A DNA stretch of 64,000 nt, taken from positions 62,001 to 126,000 of the forward strand of contig CAWGLZ010000003.1 in assembly GCA_963823535.1 (NCBI GenBank), written 5' to 3'. The stretch's first letter is position 1; every line of letters starts with the position of its first letter. Below the pieces are notes generated by a model. That model ran no database searches and was not told the DNA's origin. It saw only the letters and a program-made list of their open reading frames with translations. Of the stretch, positions 1-10,019 are shown one piece after another. This DNA is from RPQJ01 sp963823535 (GTDB taxonomy: Bacteria; Pseudomonadota; Gammaproteobacteria; Steroidobacterales; Steroidobacteraceae). Made by a program: the position numbers and the translations under genes.

Positions 1-494
1 GTGCACTGTTCATCGCTCTGCCGGGCGCCTTCGAGGCGATGGGCGGGCCGGGCCGCATCGTCGGGACGTTCTTCTTCGTCGCCCTCGCGGTTGGCGCGCT
101 CACCTCGGCGATCTCGCTGCTCGAGGTCGTGACCGCATCGGTCATGGACGAGTTCAAGCTGCCGCGCCGTTCGGCCGCGATCGCCACCGGCGCCGTGATC
201 GCGGCGCTCGGCGTGCTGCCGGCGCTGAGCACCGACGCGCTGGGCCTGATGGACAAGATCGCCGGCGAGCTGCTGCTGGTGGCAGGGGCGCTGGCCACGG
301 CGGTGCTGGCCGGCTGGAAGGCCCGTCGGGAAGTCGAGGACGAACTGACGCTGGGGGCGTCGTCGTTCTGGGCGAGGCAGGTACCGCGAATTCTTGGGGT
401 CCTCCGATTCGTGGTGCCCCCCATCGTGGCGATCGTGCTGTACTTTTCCCTGCGGGAGACGGTCGACGCCGTCCGGGGCTTCATGGGCGGCTGA
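1..494 (+). CDS. Sodium-dependent symporter of the NSS family, C-terminal part
   Basis: The window opens inside this gene; the frame enters at base 3 and 163 C-terminal residues are visible. The segment GALTSAISLLEVV, followed by a charged loop and three further hydrophobic stretches, matches the last membrane helices of bacterial neurotransmitter:sodium symporters (SNF/NSS), inner-membrane carriers that use the sodium gradient to import amino acids or related solutes. The substrate cannot be told from this part. The last helix (VVPPIVAIVLYFSL) is followed by a short cytoplasmic tail. A gap of 56 bases separates it from accA, so it is probably a separate transcription unit. The family call is fairly secure; specificity is unknown. 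Confidence 0.8.
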   Translation, partial: ALFIALPGAFEAMGGPGRIVGTFFFVALAVGALTSAISLLEVVTASVMDEFKLPRRSAAIATGAVIAALGVLPALSTDALGLMDKIAGELLLVAGALATAVLAGWKARREVEDELTLGASSFWARQVPRILGVLRFVVPPIVAIVLYFSLRETVDAVRGFMGG

Positions 495-550
495 GGACGC
501 CGCCGGGCCGAATTTGCGCCCGCAGGCCCCGTGCGGCATCCTGCCCGCCC

Positions 551-1510
551 ATGCCATTGAGCTTCCTGGAATTCGAGCAGCCGATCGCCGAGCTCGAGGC
601 GAAGATCGACGAACTCAGGTTCGTTTCGTCCGACGACGAGGTCAACGTCGGCGAGGAAATCGCCCGCCTCCGGGCGAAGAGCCGCGCGCTCACGACGAGC
701 ATCTTCGCCAACCTCACGCCCTGGCAGGTAGCGCAGCTCGCACGGCATCCGCAGCGTCCCTACACGCTCGACTACGCTGCGGTGGTGTTCGATGAGTTCC
801 AGGAACTGCACGGTGACCGGATGTACGCGGACGACCACGCCATCGTCGGTGGCCTCGGGCGACTCGACGGCCGGCCGGTCATGCTCATCGGGCATCAGAA
901 GGGCCGCGACACCAAGGAGCGGGTGCGGCGCAATTACGGCATGCCGAAGCCCGAGGGATATCGGAAGGCGCTGCGACTGATGAAGATGGCGGAGCGTTTC
1001 CGCATCCCGCTCGTCACGCTCATCGATACGCCTGGGGCCTATCCAGGACTGGGCTCCGAGGAGCGCAACCAGAGCGAGGCTATCGCCCGCAACCTGTTCG
1101 AGATGTCCATGCTCAGGATCCCCGTCATTACCGCCGTGATCGGCGAGGGTGGGTCGGGCGGTGCGCTGGCGATCGGCGTCTGCGATCGCCTCATCATGCT
1201 CGAGTACGGGGTGTACTCGGTGATCTCCCCGGAAGGCTGCGCGTCCATTCTCTGGAAGAGCGCGGACAAGAAGGAGCTGGCTGCCGAGGCGATGGGGATC
1301 ACGGCGGACCGGCTCCAGAACCTGGGCCTCGTCGACGAGGTCGTCAAGGAGCCGCTCGGCGGTGCTCATCGCGATCCTCATGCGATGGCAGAGGATCTCA
1401 AGGCTGCGATCCTGCGGCATCTGCGCGACGTCGAGCAGTGGCCCGAGGACCAGTTGCTCGAGCGACGCTATGCGCGGCTGCGCGGACAGGGCGTCTACCG
1501 CGCCATGTGA
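551..1510 (+). CDS. accA: Acetyl-CoA carboxylase carboxyltransferase subunit alpha
   Basis: AccA pairs with AccD to transfer the carboxyl group from carboxybiotin to acetyl-CoA, giving malonyl-CoA, the first committed step of fatty acid synthesis in the cytoplasm. The 319-residue protein equals the usual family length. Its start (MPLSFLEFEQPIAELEAKID) matches other AccA proteins from the first residue, so this ATG is used although no clear Shine-Dalgarno is visible. The glycine-rich EGGSGGALAIG stretch and the following SPEGCASILWK are typical of the crotonase-type carboxyltransferase fold. tilS follows after seven bases, the arrangement seen in many gammaproteobacteria. Confidence 0.97.
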   Translation: MPLSFLEFEQPIAELEAKIDELRFVSSDDEVNVGEEIARLRAKSRALTTSIFANLTPWQVAQLARHPQRPYTLDYAAVVFDEFQELHGDRMYADDHAIVGGLGRLDGRPVMLIGHQKGRDTKERVRRNYGMPKPEGYRKALRLMKMAERFRIPLVTLIDTPGAYPGLGSEERNQSEAIARNLFEMSMLRIPVITAVIGEGGSGGALAIGVCDRLIMLEYGVYSVISPEGCASILWKSADKKELAAEAMGITADRLQNLGLVDEVVKEPLGGAHRDPHAMAEDLKAAILRHLRDVEQWPEDQLLERRYARLRGQGVYRAM

Positions 1511-1517
1511 GGCGGCC

Positions 1518-2936
1518 GTGAGCTTCACGCCGGAGGGACTGCGCGCGGTGCTCGAGCGTACGCTGCAGGGTGTCGCGTGGCCGCCCGAAGGCTACTGCGT
1601 GGCGCTGAGCGGCGGGCTCGATTCCACGGTCCTGCTCGCCGCACTGGCGGGCCTGCGGGACTCCGGCTCTCCGGGCGGGTTGCGCGCCATTCACGTCGAT
1701 CACGGCCTGCACCCCGACTCGACCCGATGGTCGGAGAGCTGCGCGCGACTCGCGGCGCGACTGCGCGTCGAATGCAACATCGTGCGCGTCGACGCGGGCG
1801 CGGAGCCTGGCGAGAGCCCGGAGGCGGCGGCCCGCATGGCACGGTACCGGGCACTGGCCGAGCGCCTGCGGGCAGGGGAGGTCCTGCTCACTGCCCACCA
1901 CGGCGACGACCAGCTCGAGGGTGTGCTGCTGCAGTGGCTCCGTGGCGGCGGGCTGCGTGCGATCGCCGGCATGCGACCGCTGTCCGCATTCGCCGCCGGC
2001 TGGCACGCAAGACCACTGCTGGGTTTCACGCGCGGGCAGCTTCAGTCCTGGGCGGAGGAGCAGCCACTGGACTGGCTCGAGGATCCGTCGAATCTCGATG
2101 CGCGGTTCGACCGGAACTACCTGCGACTGGAGGTGTTGCCGGCGATCCGCCGCCGCTGGCCGGCCGCGGCGCGTACGGTGGGCCGGGTGGCGGCCCAGGC
2201 GGCCGAGATGCTGGAACTCGATGACGAGGCGGCCATCGTCGATCTCGCGGCCATCGTCGAGGGCGAGACCGTCGCGATGGCGCGCCTGCGCGGGTTCGAC
2301 CCGGCTCGCCAGAAGCGGGCGCTGCGTGCGTGGCTGCGCGCACGCGGTCTCGCCGTGCCCGCGGCCGCGACGCTCGAGGCCCTGTGGCGGGACATGCAGG
2401 TGGCGGCGGCGGACCGGGTGCCGGAGTCGCGCTGGCCGGGCGGCGTGGTCCGTCGCTACCGTGACCGGCTCTACGCCGACGCGAGCGAACGCAGCGAGGC
2501 CCCATGGGGGGCGGGTGCCTGGGCGCCCGGCGCGGACTTCCAGCTCGGGTCGCTGGGACGCCTGGAGCTGCGCGCGGCGCGTGGCGTGGGGTTCAGCCGC
2601 GCGCGCCTGCACGGTTCGCTCTCCGTGATTTCACGCCCGGCCGGTGCGCAGTTCCGGCCGGCCGGCGCGGGCCATCGTCGCCCGCTGCGCAAGTGGCTGC
2701 AGGAGCGCGGGGTGCTGCCGTGGCGGCGCGACCGGCTCCCGGTCGTCTCCGCGGACGGTGAAGTCGTCGCAATTGGCGACCTGGCCTATGGAGGCACCCT
2801 CGCGGCCGGCCCTGAAGAGGACTCCTGGCGGATCGTCTGGCACGGGCGACCCGCGCTGACCGAGGACGAGGCGACGCACCGATCGCCTGCCGGCCTGGCC
2901 ATGCGCGAGGTTCCGAGGTGGCCGCGCGGGGACTGA
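1518..2936 (+). CDS. tilS: tRNA(Ile)-lysidine synthase
   Basis: TilS attaches lysine to C34 of the tRNA-Ile anticodon CAU using ATP, changing its decoding from AUG to AUA. The N-terminal PP-loop SGGLDST lies at residues 31-37 of a 472-residue protein, somewhat longer than E. coli TilS (432). The GTG start seven bases after accA is chosen because it places the PP-loop at the usual distance; the open frame continues upstream inside accA but that part is not conserved. The C-terminal region (RPAGAQFRPAGAGHRRPLRKWLQERGVLPWRRDR) has the basic TilS C-terminal domain pattern. An essential function is expected. Confidence 0.95.
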   Translation: MSFTPEGLRAVLERTLQGVAWPPEGYCVALSGGLDSTVLLAALAGLRDSGSPGGLRAIHVDHGLHPDSTRWSESCARLAARLRVECNIVRVDAGAEPGESPEAAARMARYRALAERLRAGEVLLTAHHGDDQLEGVLLQWLRGGGLRAIAGMRPLSAFAAGWHARPLLGFTRGQLQSWAEEQPLDWLEDPSNLDARFDRNYLRLEVLPAIRRRWPAAARTVGRVAAQAAEMLELDDEAAIVDLAAIVEGETVAMARLRGFDPARQKRALRAWLRARGLAVPAAATLEALWRDMQVAAADRVPESRWPGGVVRRYRDRLYADASERSEAPWGAGAWAPGADFQLGSLGRLELRAARGVGFSRARLHGSLSVISRPAGAQFRPAGAGHRRPLRKWLQERGVLPWRRDRLPVVSADGEVVAIGDLAYGGTLAAGPEEDSWRIVWHGRPALTEDEATHRSPAGLAMREVPRWPRGD

Positions 2937-2984
2937 TCCGATAGACTGTTCTCCCGTCGTGCTTCTCCAGCGACGGTGATCCCC

Positions 2985-4631
2985 ATGACCAAATTTATCT
3001 GCGTGACCGGCGGCGTTGTTTCCTCGCTGGGGAAGGGCATTGCCGCGGCCTCGCTCGGCGCCATCCTCGAGGCGCGGGGCCTCAAGGTGACCCTCGTCAA
3101 GCTCGATCCGTACATCAACGTGGATCCGGGCACGATGAGCCCCTTCCAGCACGGCGAGGTCTTCGTCACCGACGACGGCACGGAGACGGACCTCGACCTC
3201 GGCCACTACGAACGATTCGTGCGCACCACGACCGGCCGCAACAGCAATTTCACGACCGGCCGCATCTACGAGCGCGTGATCGCCAAGGAGCGGCGCGGCG
3301 ACTACCTGGGTGCCACGGTCCAGGTGATCCCGCACATCACCGACGAGATCAAGCACTGCATCCGCATGGGTGCCGGCGATGCCGACGTCTGCATGGTCGA
3401 GATCGGGGGAACCGTGGGCGACATCGAGTCGCTGCCGTTCCTCGAGGCCATCCGCCAGCTGAGCGTCGAGGCGGGCCGCAACAACGTGCTCTACATGCAC
3501 CTGACACTCATTCCCTACATCGCGACGTCGGGCGAGATCAAGACCAAGCCGACGCAGCACTCGGTGAAGGAACTGCGTTCGATCGGCATCCAGCCGGACG
3601 TGCTGCTCTGCCGGTGCCGCGACCCGCTGCCCCCGGAGCAGCGGCGCAAGATCGCGCTGTTCACCAACGTGGAGGAGCGCGCGGTGTTCTCCGCGGTGGA
3701 TGCGGACGACATCTACAAGATCCCGTTGCTGCTCCACGAGCAGGGACTCGACGCCATCGTCTGCGAAAGGCTCGGGCTTTCGGTGCCGGCGGCAGACCTC
3801 AAGGAGTGGCAGCACGTCGTCGCCGCCAAGAGCAATCCGGACCTGTCCGTGACCATCGGCATGGTCGGCAAGTACGTCAACCTCAAGGACGCGTACATCT
3901 CGCTCTGCGAGGCGCTGATGCATGCAGGGCTGCGCACGCGCACCCGGGTCAGGCTCGAGTTCGTCGAGGCCACCGACGTGGAGAAGCACGGCACGGACAG
4001 CCTGCGCGGCATGGACGCGATCCTGGTTCCCGGCGGGTTTGGCGAACGCGGCATCGAGGGCAAGATCCAGGCAGTGCGCTATGCCCGCGAGCACGGCGTG
4101 CCCTACCTCGGCATCTGTCTCGGCATGCAGCTCGCGATCATCGAGTTCGCGCGTCACGTCGCGGGGCTCGACGGCGCGCACAGCACCGAGTTCAACCGCG
4201 CCACGCCACACCCGGTCATCGCACTCATCACCGAGTGGCAGGACCAGAAGGGGACGGTGGAGGCTCGCGACGAGACCTCCAACCTCGGCGGCACGATGCG
4301 GCTCGGGGCTCAGGAAGTCCGCGTGTCGCATGGCTCGCGGGCCCATGCGATCTACGGCGCCGACGTGGTCCGCGAGCGTCACCGGCACCGCTACGAGTTC
4401 AACAACAACTACCTGCAGAAGCTCATGAACGCCGGACTGAGGTTCTCGGGCTTCTCTCGCGACGGCCTCGTGGAGATCATCGAGCTGCCGCAGCATCCAT
4501 TCTTCGTCGCGAGCCAGTACCATCCCGAGTTCCGCTCGACGCCGCGCGACGGGCATCCGCTGTTCACCGGCTTCGTGAAGGCGGCGCGCGATCACCGGGC
4601 GGCGCAGCTGCCGGAGGCTGCCGGCGCATGA
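2985..4631 (+). CDS. pyrG: CTP synthase
   Basis: PyrG makes CTP from UTP, ATP and glutamine. The 548-residue protein has the N-terminal amidoligase domain, with the P-loop segment GGVVSSLGKG starting at residue 9, and a C-terminal class I glutaminase domain with nucleophile Cys378 in GICLGMQ and the partners His513 and Glu515 in YHPEF. The ATG is preferred over an in-frame GTG nine bases upstream because MTKFICVTGG is the family start. A 48-base gap separates it from tilS and may hold a promoter. Its stop overlaps the kdsA start, so the two are translationally coupled. Confidence 0.97.
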   Translation: MTKFICVTGGVVSSLGKGIAAASLGAILEARGLKVTLVKLDPYINVDPGTMSPFQHGEVFVTDDGTETDLDLGHYERFVRTTTGRNSNFTTGRIYERVIAKERRGDYLGATVQVIPHITDEIKHCIRMGAGDADVCMVEIGGTVGDIESLPFLEAIRQLSVEAGRNNVLYMHLTLIPYIATSGEIKTKPTQHSVKELRSIGIQPDVLLCRCRDPLPPEQRRKIALFTNVEERAVFSAVDADDIYKIPLLLHEQGLDAIVCERLGLSVPAADLKEWQHVVAAKSNPDLSVTIGMVGKYVNLKDAYISLCEALMHAGLRTRTRVRLEFVEATDVEKHGTDSLRGMDAILVPGGFGERGIEGKIQAVRYAREHGVPYLGICLGMQLAIIEFARHVAGLDGAHSTEFNRATPHPVIALITEWQDQKGTVEARDETSNLGGTMRLGAQEVRVSHGSRAHAIYGADVVRERHRHRYEFNNNYLQKLMNAGLRFSGFSRDGLVEIIELPQHPFFVASQYHPEFRSTPRDGHPLFTGFVKAARDHRAAQLPEAAGA

Positions 4632-5457
4632 AGCTCTGTGGTTTCGACGTCGGGCCGGACCGGCCGTTCTTCCTGATTGCCGGACCCTGCGTCATCGAAA
4701 GCGAGGAGCTGGTGATCGAGGTGGCGGGCCGCATGCTCGAGATCACGCGCGCGCTCGACATCCCCTACGTCTTCAAGGCGTCCTACGACAAGGCGAACCG
4801 GTCCTCGAAGGGCAGCTTCCGCGGTCCGGGCATCGAGGCTGGACTGCGCATCCTCGGCGAGGTACGCCGCCAGATCGGTGTCCCGGTGCTGACGGACGTG
4901 CACGAGGACACGCCGCTCGCCGAGGTGGCCTCGGTGGTGGACGTGCTGCAGACGCCGGCGTTCCTCTGTCGCCAGACGAACTTCATCGTCAGCGCCGCGT
5001 CGCAGGGTAAGCCGGTCAACATCAAGAAAGGCCAGTTTCTCTCGCCCTGGGAGATGCGCAACGTCGTCGACAAGGCGCGTTCCACGGGTAACGAGGCGGT
5101 CATGGTCTGCGAGCGGGGATTCAGCTTCGGCTACAACAACCTTGTTGCCGACATGCGCTCCCTGGCGGTGATGCGCGAGACCGGCTGCCCCGTGGTTTTC
5201 GACGCGACGCATTCCGTGCAGCTGCCGGGCGGGCAGGGCACGGCCTCCGGCGGGCAGCGCGAATTCGTGCCCGTGCTCGCCCGCGCCGCCGTCGCCGCTG
5301 GCGTGTCCGGCGTCTTCATGGAGACGCACCCGGACCCGGCCAGCGCACTCTCGGACGGCCCGAATGCCTGGCCGCTCGACCGCATGCGCGCCCTGCTGGC
5401 CGTCATGAAGGACATCGATGCCGCCGTGAAGTCGCGGCCCTACGAGGAATCCGAGCT

Positions 5458-5461
<4 letters not shown>
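4628..5461 (+). CDS. kdsA: 3-deoxy-8-phosphooctulonate synthase (Kdo-8-P synthase)
   Basis: KdsA condenses phosphoenolpyruvate with arabinose 5-phosphate to give Kdo 8-phosphate, the precursor of the LPS inner core sugar. The 277-residue protein has the family segments AGPCVIES, FKASYDKANRSS, GFSFGYNNLVADMR and DATHSVQLPGG. The start ATG overlaps the pyrG stop by four bases (ATGA) and the gene's own stop overlaps the eno start in the same way. pyrG-kdsA-eno is a conserved order; PEP is substrate here and product of the next gene. The cytidylyltransferase acting later in the same pathway (kdsB) is also in this window, about 45 kb away. Confidence 0.97.
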
Positions 5462-6756
<1,295 letters not shown>

Positions 6757-6765
6757 GGACGCCGC

Positions 6766-7104
6766 ATGATCCTGCGCATCGTGGCCGCACTGCTCATCGT
6801 CATCGTGGTGGCCCTCCAGTACCGGCTGTGGCTCTCGCCGGACGGTTTCCGGGACCTTTGGCGAACCGAGGCGGCCATCGAGACGCAGGCCGCCGAGAAT
6901 GCGCGCCTCAGGCAGCGGAACCGCACGCTCGCGGCCGAGGTGCGCGACCTGAAGGAAGGCCGTGCGGCCATCGAGGAGCGGGCCCGTACCGATCTCGGCA
7001 TGATCGGCGCCAACGAGACGTTCTTTCAGGTCATACCGCCGGGGCCCGTCGAGCAGGCGACGCCCACCGTGGAACTGCGCACGGCCCAGGCCCCGGAGAA
7101 GTAG
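6766..7104 (+). CDS. ftsB: Cell division protein FtsB
   Basis: FtsB is a bitopic inner-membrane protein that forms the FtsQBL complex and helps activate septal peptidoglycan synthesis. The 112-residue protein starts with one hydrophobic helix (residues 2-20), followed by a predicted coiled coil around residues 35-70 (repeated Glu, Arg and Leu, with AENARLRQRN) and the RTDLGMIGANETFFQ segment typical of FtsB/DivIC. A proline- and threonine-rich tail is less conserved. Position between eno and ispD is diagnostic for ftsB. It is followed by ispD after two bases. Confidence 0.92.
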   Translation: MILRIVAALLIVIVVALQYRLWLSPDGFRDLWRTEAAIETQAAENARLRQRNRTLAAEVRDLKEGRAAIEERARTDLGMIGANETFFQVIPPGPVEQATPTVELRTAQAPEK

Positions 7105-7106
7105 GC

Positions 7107-7841
7107 ATGGTTGAACGTCGCTGGGCCGTGATTCCGGCGGCGGGGCACGGGGAGCGATTCGGCGGGCGGGTCGCCAAGCAGTACGCGACCCTGCTCGGGC
7201 GACCGGTGCTGTCGTGGTCGCTCGCCGCACTGCTCGCGGAGCGTTCGATCGCCGGCGTCGTGGTTGCGATTGCCCCGGGTGACCGCCGCTTCCGCCGTCT
7301 GGCCGAAGCGGCCGATCCGAGGGTCCGGACGTGCCGTGGCGGAGTGCGCCGCGAGTTGTCGGTTGCCAGTGCACTGGACGCGCTCGCCGGCGAGGCTCGC
7401 GACGAAGACTGGGTCCTCGTCCACGACGCGGTCCGCCCCTGCCTGTGCCACGGCGATCTGCAGGCACTGATCCGGGCGGCCGGGCACGATCCGATCGGCG
7501 GCCTCCTGGCGACCCCGCTGGGGGATACGCTCAAGTCGGAGGGCCCCGACGGTCGCAGTGCGCGGACCGTACCGCGGGCGGGGTTGTGGCGCGCGCTGAC
7601 GCCCCAGATGTTCCGTTACGGCGTGCTGCGGCGCGCGCTGGCCCTGTGCCTCGAACGGGAGCGGGCGGTGACCGACGAGGCGTCTGCCGTCGAGGCACTC
7701 GGTCTCGCGCCGATGCTGGTGCGCGGGCGCGCCGACAATATCAAGGTGACGCATCCGGAGGACCGCGCGCTCGCGACGGCGATCCTGGAAGCAGGGGCGA
7801 AGCATGAGAATCGGCCACGGCTACGACGTCCACGCGTTTGA
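7107..7841 (+). CDS. ispD: 2-C-methyl-D-erythritol 4-phosphate cytidylyltransferase
   Basis: IspD joins MEP and CTP to form CDP-methylerythritol, the third step of the non-mevalonate isoprenoid pathway. The 244-residue protein begins MVERRWAVIPAAGHGERFGG, with the nucleotide-binding AAGxGxRxG loop and the KQY that follows, then VHDAVRPC and TDEASAVE. It is about 10-15 residues longer than typical because its frame runs 38 bases into ispF, giving a basic tail (RPRLRRPRV) that is unlikely to be structured. Start at ATG two bases after ftsB. Confidence 0.95.
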   Translation: MVERRWAVIPAAGHGERFGGRVAKQYATLLGRPVLSWSLAALLAERSIAGVVVAIAPGDRRFRRLAEAADPRVRTCRGGVRRELSVASALDALAGEARDEDWVLVHDAVRPCLCHGDLQALIRAAGHDPIGGLLATPLGDTLKSEGPDGRSARTVPRAGLWRALTPQMFRYGVLRRALALCLERERAVTDEASAVEALGLAPMLVRGRADNIKVTHPEDRALATAILEAGAKHENRPRLRRPRV

Positions 7842-8334
7842 GCCCGGCGATCACGTGACGCTGGGCGGTGTGCGGATTCCGCACACCCACGGTGTCCGCG
7901 CGCACTCCGACGGTGACGTGCTCCTGCACTCGCTGTGCGACGCGTTGCTCGGTGCATTGGGACTCGGGGACATCGGGCAGCACTTCCCGGACAGCGACCC
8001 GCGCTGGAAGGATGCGGACAGCCGCGTGTTTCTGCGCCACTGCGCGAAACTGCTGCACGAGCACCACTACCGGGTCGTGAATGCAGACCTCACCGTGCTG
8101 GCCGAGGCGCCGCGCCTCGGCACCCACCGCGTCGCCATCCGGGCCAACGTCGCCGCGGACCTCGAGACCACGCCGGACCGGATCAACGTCAAGGCGACGA
8201 CCTGCGAGGGCCTGGGCGCCATCGGCCGCGCAGAGGGTCTGGCCTGCCACGCCGTCGTGCTGCTCGCGCACGGCGAGGGCAGCGCCGGGGGACACGGGCA
8301 TCCGCGCGGGCATGGGCAGGCGCGCTGGCGCTGA
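7804..8334 (+). CDS. ispF: 2-C-methyl-D-erythritol 2,4-cyclodiphosphate synthase
   Basis: IspF cyclises CDP-ME 2-phosphate to MEcPP with loss of CMP, acting as a zinc-dependent trimer. The metal ligands Asp8, His10 (GHGYDVH) and His42 (RAHSDGDVLLH) are all present, as are FPDSDP and the INVKATTCEGLGAIGRAEGL substrate segment. The 176-residue length exceeds the usual ~157-160; the excess is a Gly/His-rich tail (GGHGHPRGHG) with no family counterpart. The start ATG lies 38 bases inside the end of ispD. In some bacteria ispD and ispF are fused; here they are overlapping but separate. Confidence 0.96.
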   Translation: MRIGHGYDVHAFEPGDHVTLGGVRIPHTHGVRAHSDGDVLLHSLCDALLGALGLGDIGQHFPDSDPRWKDADSRVFLRHCAKLLHEHHYRVVNADLTVLAEAPRLGTHRVAIRANVAADLETTPDRINVKATTCEGLGAIGRAEGLACHAVVLLAHGEGSAGGHGHPRGHGQARWR

Positions 8335-8338
8335 CGAG

Positions 8339-9379
8339 ATGATCCTGCCCCTGGCGCATGGTGATCCGCCGGTGCGTGGCCGGCTACGCGTGGTTCCGGA
8401 GGATTTCCGCGTCGAGGAGATCCTGGGCTTCGAGCCCGCCGGCGAGGGCCCGCATGCGCTGCTCGTGGTGGAGAAGCGCGGCTGCAACACGGGTTGGGTC
8501 GCGGCCGAACTCGCGCGCGCGGCCCGCGTCGCCGCGCGCGACGTGGGCTGGTCCGGCCAGAAGGATCGCCATGCGGTCACGCGGCAGGCATTCACGCTGC
8601 CCTGGCCGGTCCACGCGCCACTCGAACCCTGCCTCGGATTCTCGGGCGACGGATTCCGCGTGCTGAGCGCGGCCCGGCACGGACGCAAGCTGCGGCCGGG
8701 ATCCCATCGCGCGAACCGCTTCGAGCTGCGCGTGCGCGAACTCGAGGGCGAACCTGGCGCATTGGAGGAGCGGCTGCGAACCATCACCGCACTCGGTGTC
8801 CCGGACTACTTCGGGCCGCAGCGCTTCGGGCGCGACGGCGGCAACCTCGTGCGTGCCCGCAACTGGGCGGCGAGCGGCCGCGCGCCGCGCGACCGCCACT
8901 CGCGTGGCTTCGCGCTTTCCGCCGCCCGCAGCGCCCTGTTCAACGCCGTGCTGGCGGAGCGCGTGTCGCAGGGGAACTGGAATGCCTTGCTCGAGGGCGA
9001 GGCGGTGATGCTCGATGGGCGGCGCAGCTTCTTCGTCGCGGCCGTGATCGACGAAACGCTGACGGCACGTTGCGCGCGGATGGACGTGCATCCGAGCGGT
9101 CCGCTGTGGGGCCAGGGATCGCCGCCCGCGACCGGGGCCGCGCTCGAGGTCGAGTCGCAGGTCACGGCGCGCGAGCCGGCGCTGCGTGCGCTCCTCGAGA
9201 CACACGGCCTCGAGCAGGAGCGTCGCAGCCTCCGCCTGCCCGTGCGTGACCTCGAGTGGTCTGTCGATGCCGAGGGGCTGTCGCTCGCATTCGAGTTGCC
9301 ACGCGGCGCGTTCGCCACGGCAGTCCTGCACGAGATCGTGCAGCGGGCCTGGGAGTCGGATGAGGTTCCCGGCGACTAA
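8339..9379 (+). CDS. truD: tRNA pseudouridine(13) synthase
   Basis: TruD isomerises U13 of certain tRNAs to pseudouridine. The 346-residue protein carries the family motif GQKDRHAVTRQ with catalytic Asp76 (E. coli Asp80), plus VPEDFRVEE near the N-terminus and NYFGPQRFG-like YFGPQRFGRDGGN further on. The start ATG lies four bases after the ispF stop. Length and motif order fit E. coli TruD (349). The 3' end overlaps the convergent Smr gene by four bases. ispF-truD-surE is the standard order; here the Smr gene is inserted on the other strand before surE. Confidence 0.95.
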   Translation: MILPLAHGDPPVRGRLRVVPEDFRVEEILGFEPAGEGPHALLVVEKRGCNTGWVAAELARAARVAARDVGWSGQKDRHAVTRQAFTLPWPVHAPLEPCLGFSGDGFRVLSAARHGRKLRPGSHRANRFELRVRELEGEPGALEERLRTITALGVPDYFGPQRFGRDGGNLVRARNWAASGRAPRDRHSRGFALSAARSALFNAVLAERVSQGNWNALLEGEAVMLDGRRSFFVAAVIDETLTARCARMDVHPSGPLWGQGSPPATGAALEVESQVTAREPALRALLETHGLEQERRSLRLPVRDLEWSVDAEGLSLAFELPRGAFATAVLHEIVQRAWESDEVPGD

Positions 9380-9939
9380 CGACGACGGCCCGGCGGGTCG
9401 CCCGGTCGCCGGCTGCGGCCCGCCGCGAGCAGCACATAGACCGCGCCCGTGCCACCGTCCACCGGGCGTGCGCTCGCGAACGCGACGACGTCGTCCATGC
9501 GCTGCAGCCAGTGATTCACGACGTGCTTGAGCACCGGACCGCGCGGACCCGAGCCGCGCCCCTTGCCGTGGATCACCCGCACGCAGCCGAGCCCCCTGTC
9601 GGTGGCCTCGTTGATGAATTCGCGCAACGCCTCGTGGGCTGCGTGTCGGCCGAGACCGTGCAGGTCGATCTCGGCCGTAACCGCGAACTGACCGCGACGC
9701 AGCCGACGCAGGAGTTCTTCCCGCACCCAGGCCCGCCGGAACACCAGTTCCTCGCCGGTGTCGAGCACGGTCGGGTCCGGTGGCGGCAGCAGGCTCTCGC
9801 GCAGGACCTCGCGCTGGTCCGCGCGCGAAAAGCGCGCTACGGCCCGTGGCTTCGGTACGGCGACGACCACTTCGCGGGCGGGCAGCGGTCGTACGTCGTT
9901 CATCGCCTCGAGGAAGGCGCGCTGGTCGTCTTCGGACAT
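9376..9939 (-). CDS. Smr-domain protein (SmrA/YdaL-type putative endonuclease)
   Basis: The C-terminal half holds a small MutS-related (Smr) domain: EIDLHGLGRHAAHEALREF and VIHGKGRGSGPRGPVLKHVVNHWL, including the characteristic LDLHG-like and HGKG loops. Stand-alone Smr proteins are implicated as nucleases acting on DNA or stalled-ribosome mRNA (SmrB); SmrA/SmrB cannot be separated here. The 187-residue form starts at an ATG with AGGTG upstream; a GTG nine bases earlier is possible. The N-terminal ~80 residues are charged and probably a linker. It is convergent with truD and divergent from surE. Confidence 0.85.
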   Translation of the reverse strand: MSEDDQRAFLEAMNDVRPLPAREVVVAVPKPRAVARFSRADQREVLRESLLPPPDPTVLDTGEELVFRRAWVREELLRRLRRGQFAVTAEIDLHGLGRHAAHEALREFINEATDRGLGCVRVIHGKGRGSGPRGPVLKHVVNHWLQRMDDVVAFASARPVDGGTGAVYVLLAAGRSRRPGDPPGRRR

Positions 9940-10019
9940 GGTTGGCACCTGGTCGGGTTCGCTACCGGCGGCGAGGTGGATTCCAGTATAGTTCGGCGAG
10001 TTCCGGCGCGGTTTCCCCC

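Noticed and set aside
2631..4595. A 654-residue minus-strand frame opposite pyrG
   Set aside because: It is a high-GC shadow of the intact CTP synthase; its translation is low-complexity, rich in Arg, Ala, His and Asp, without domains.
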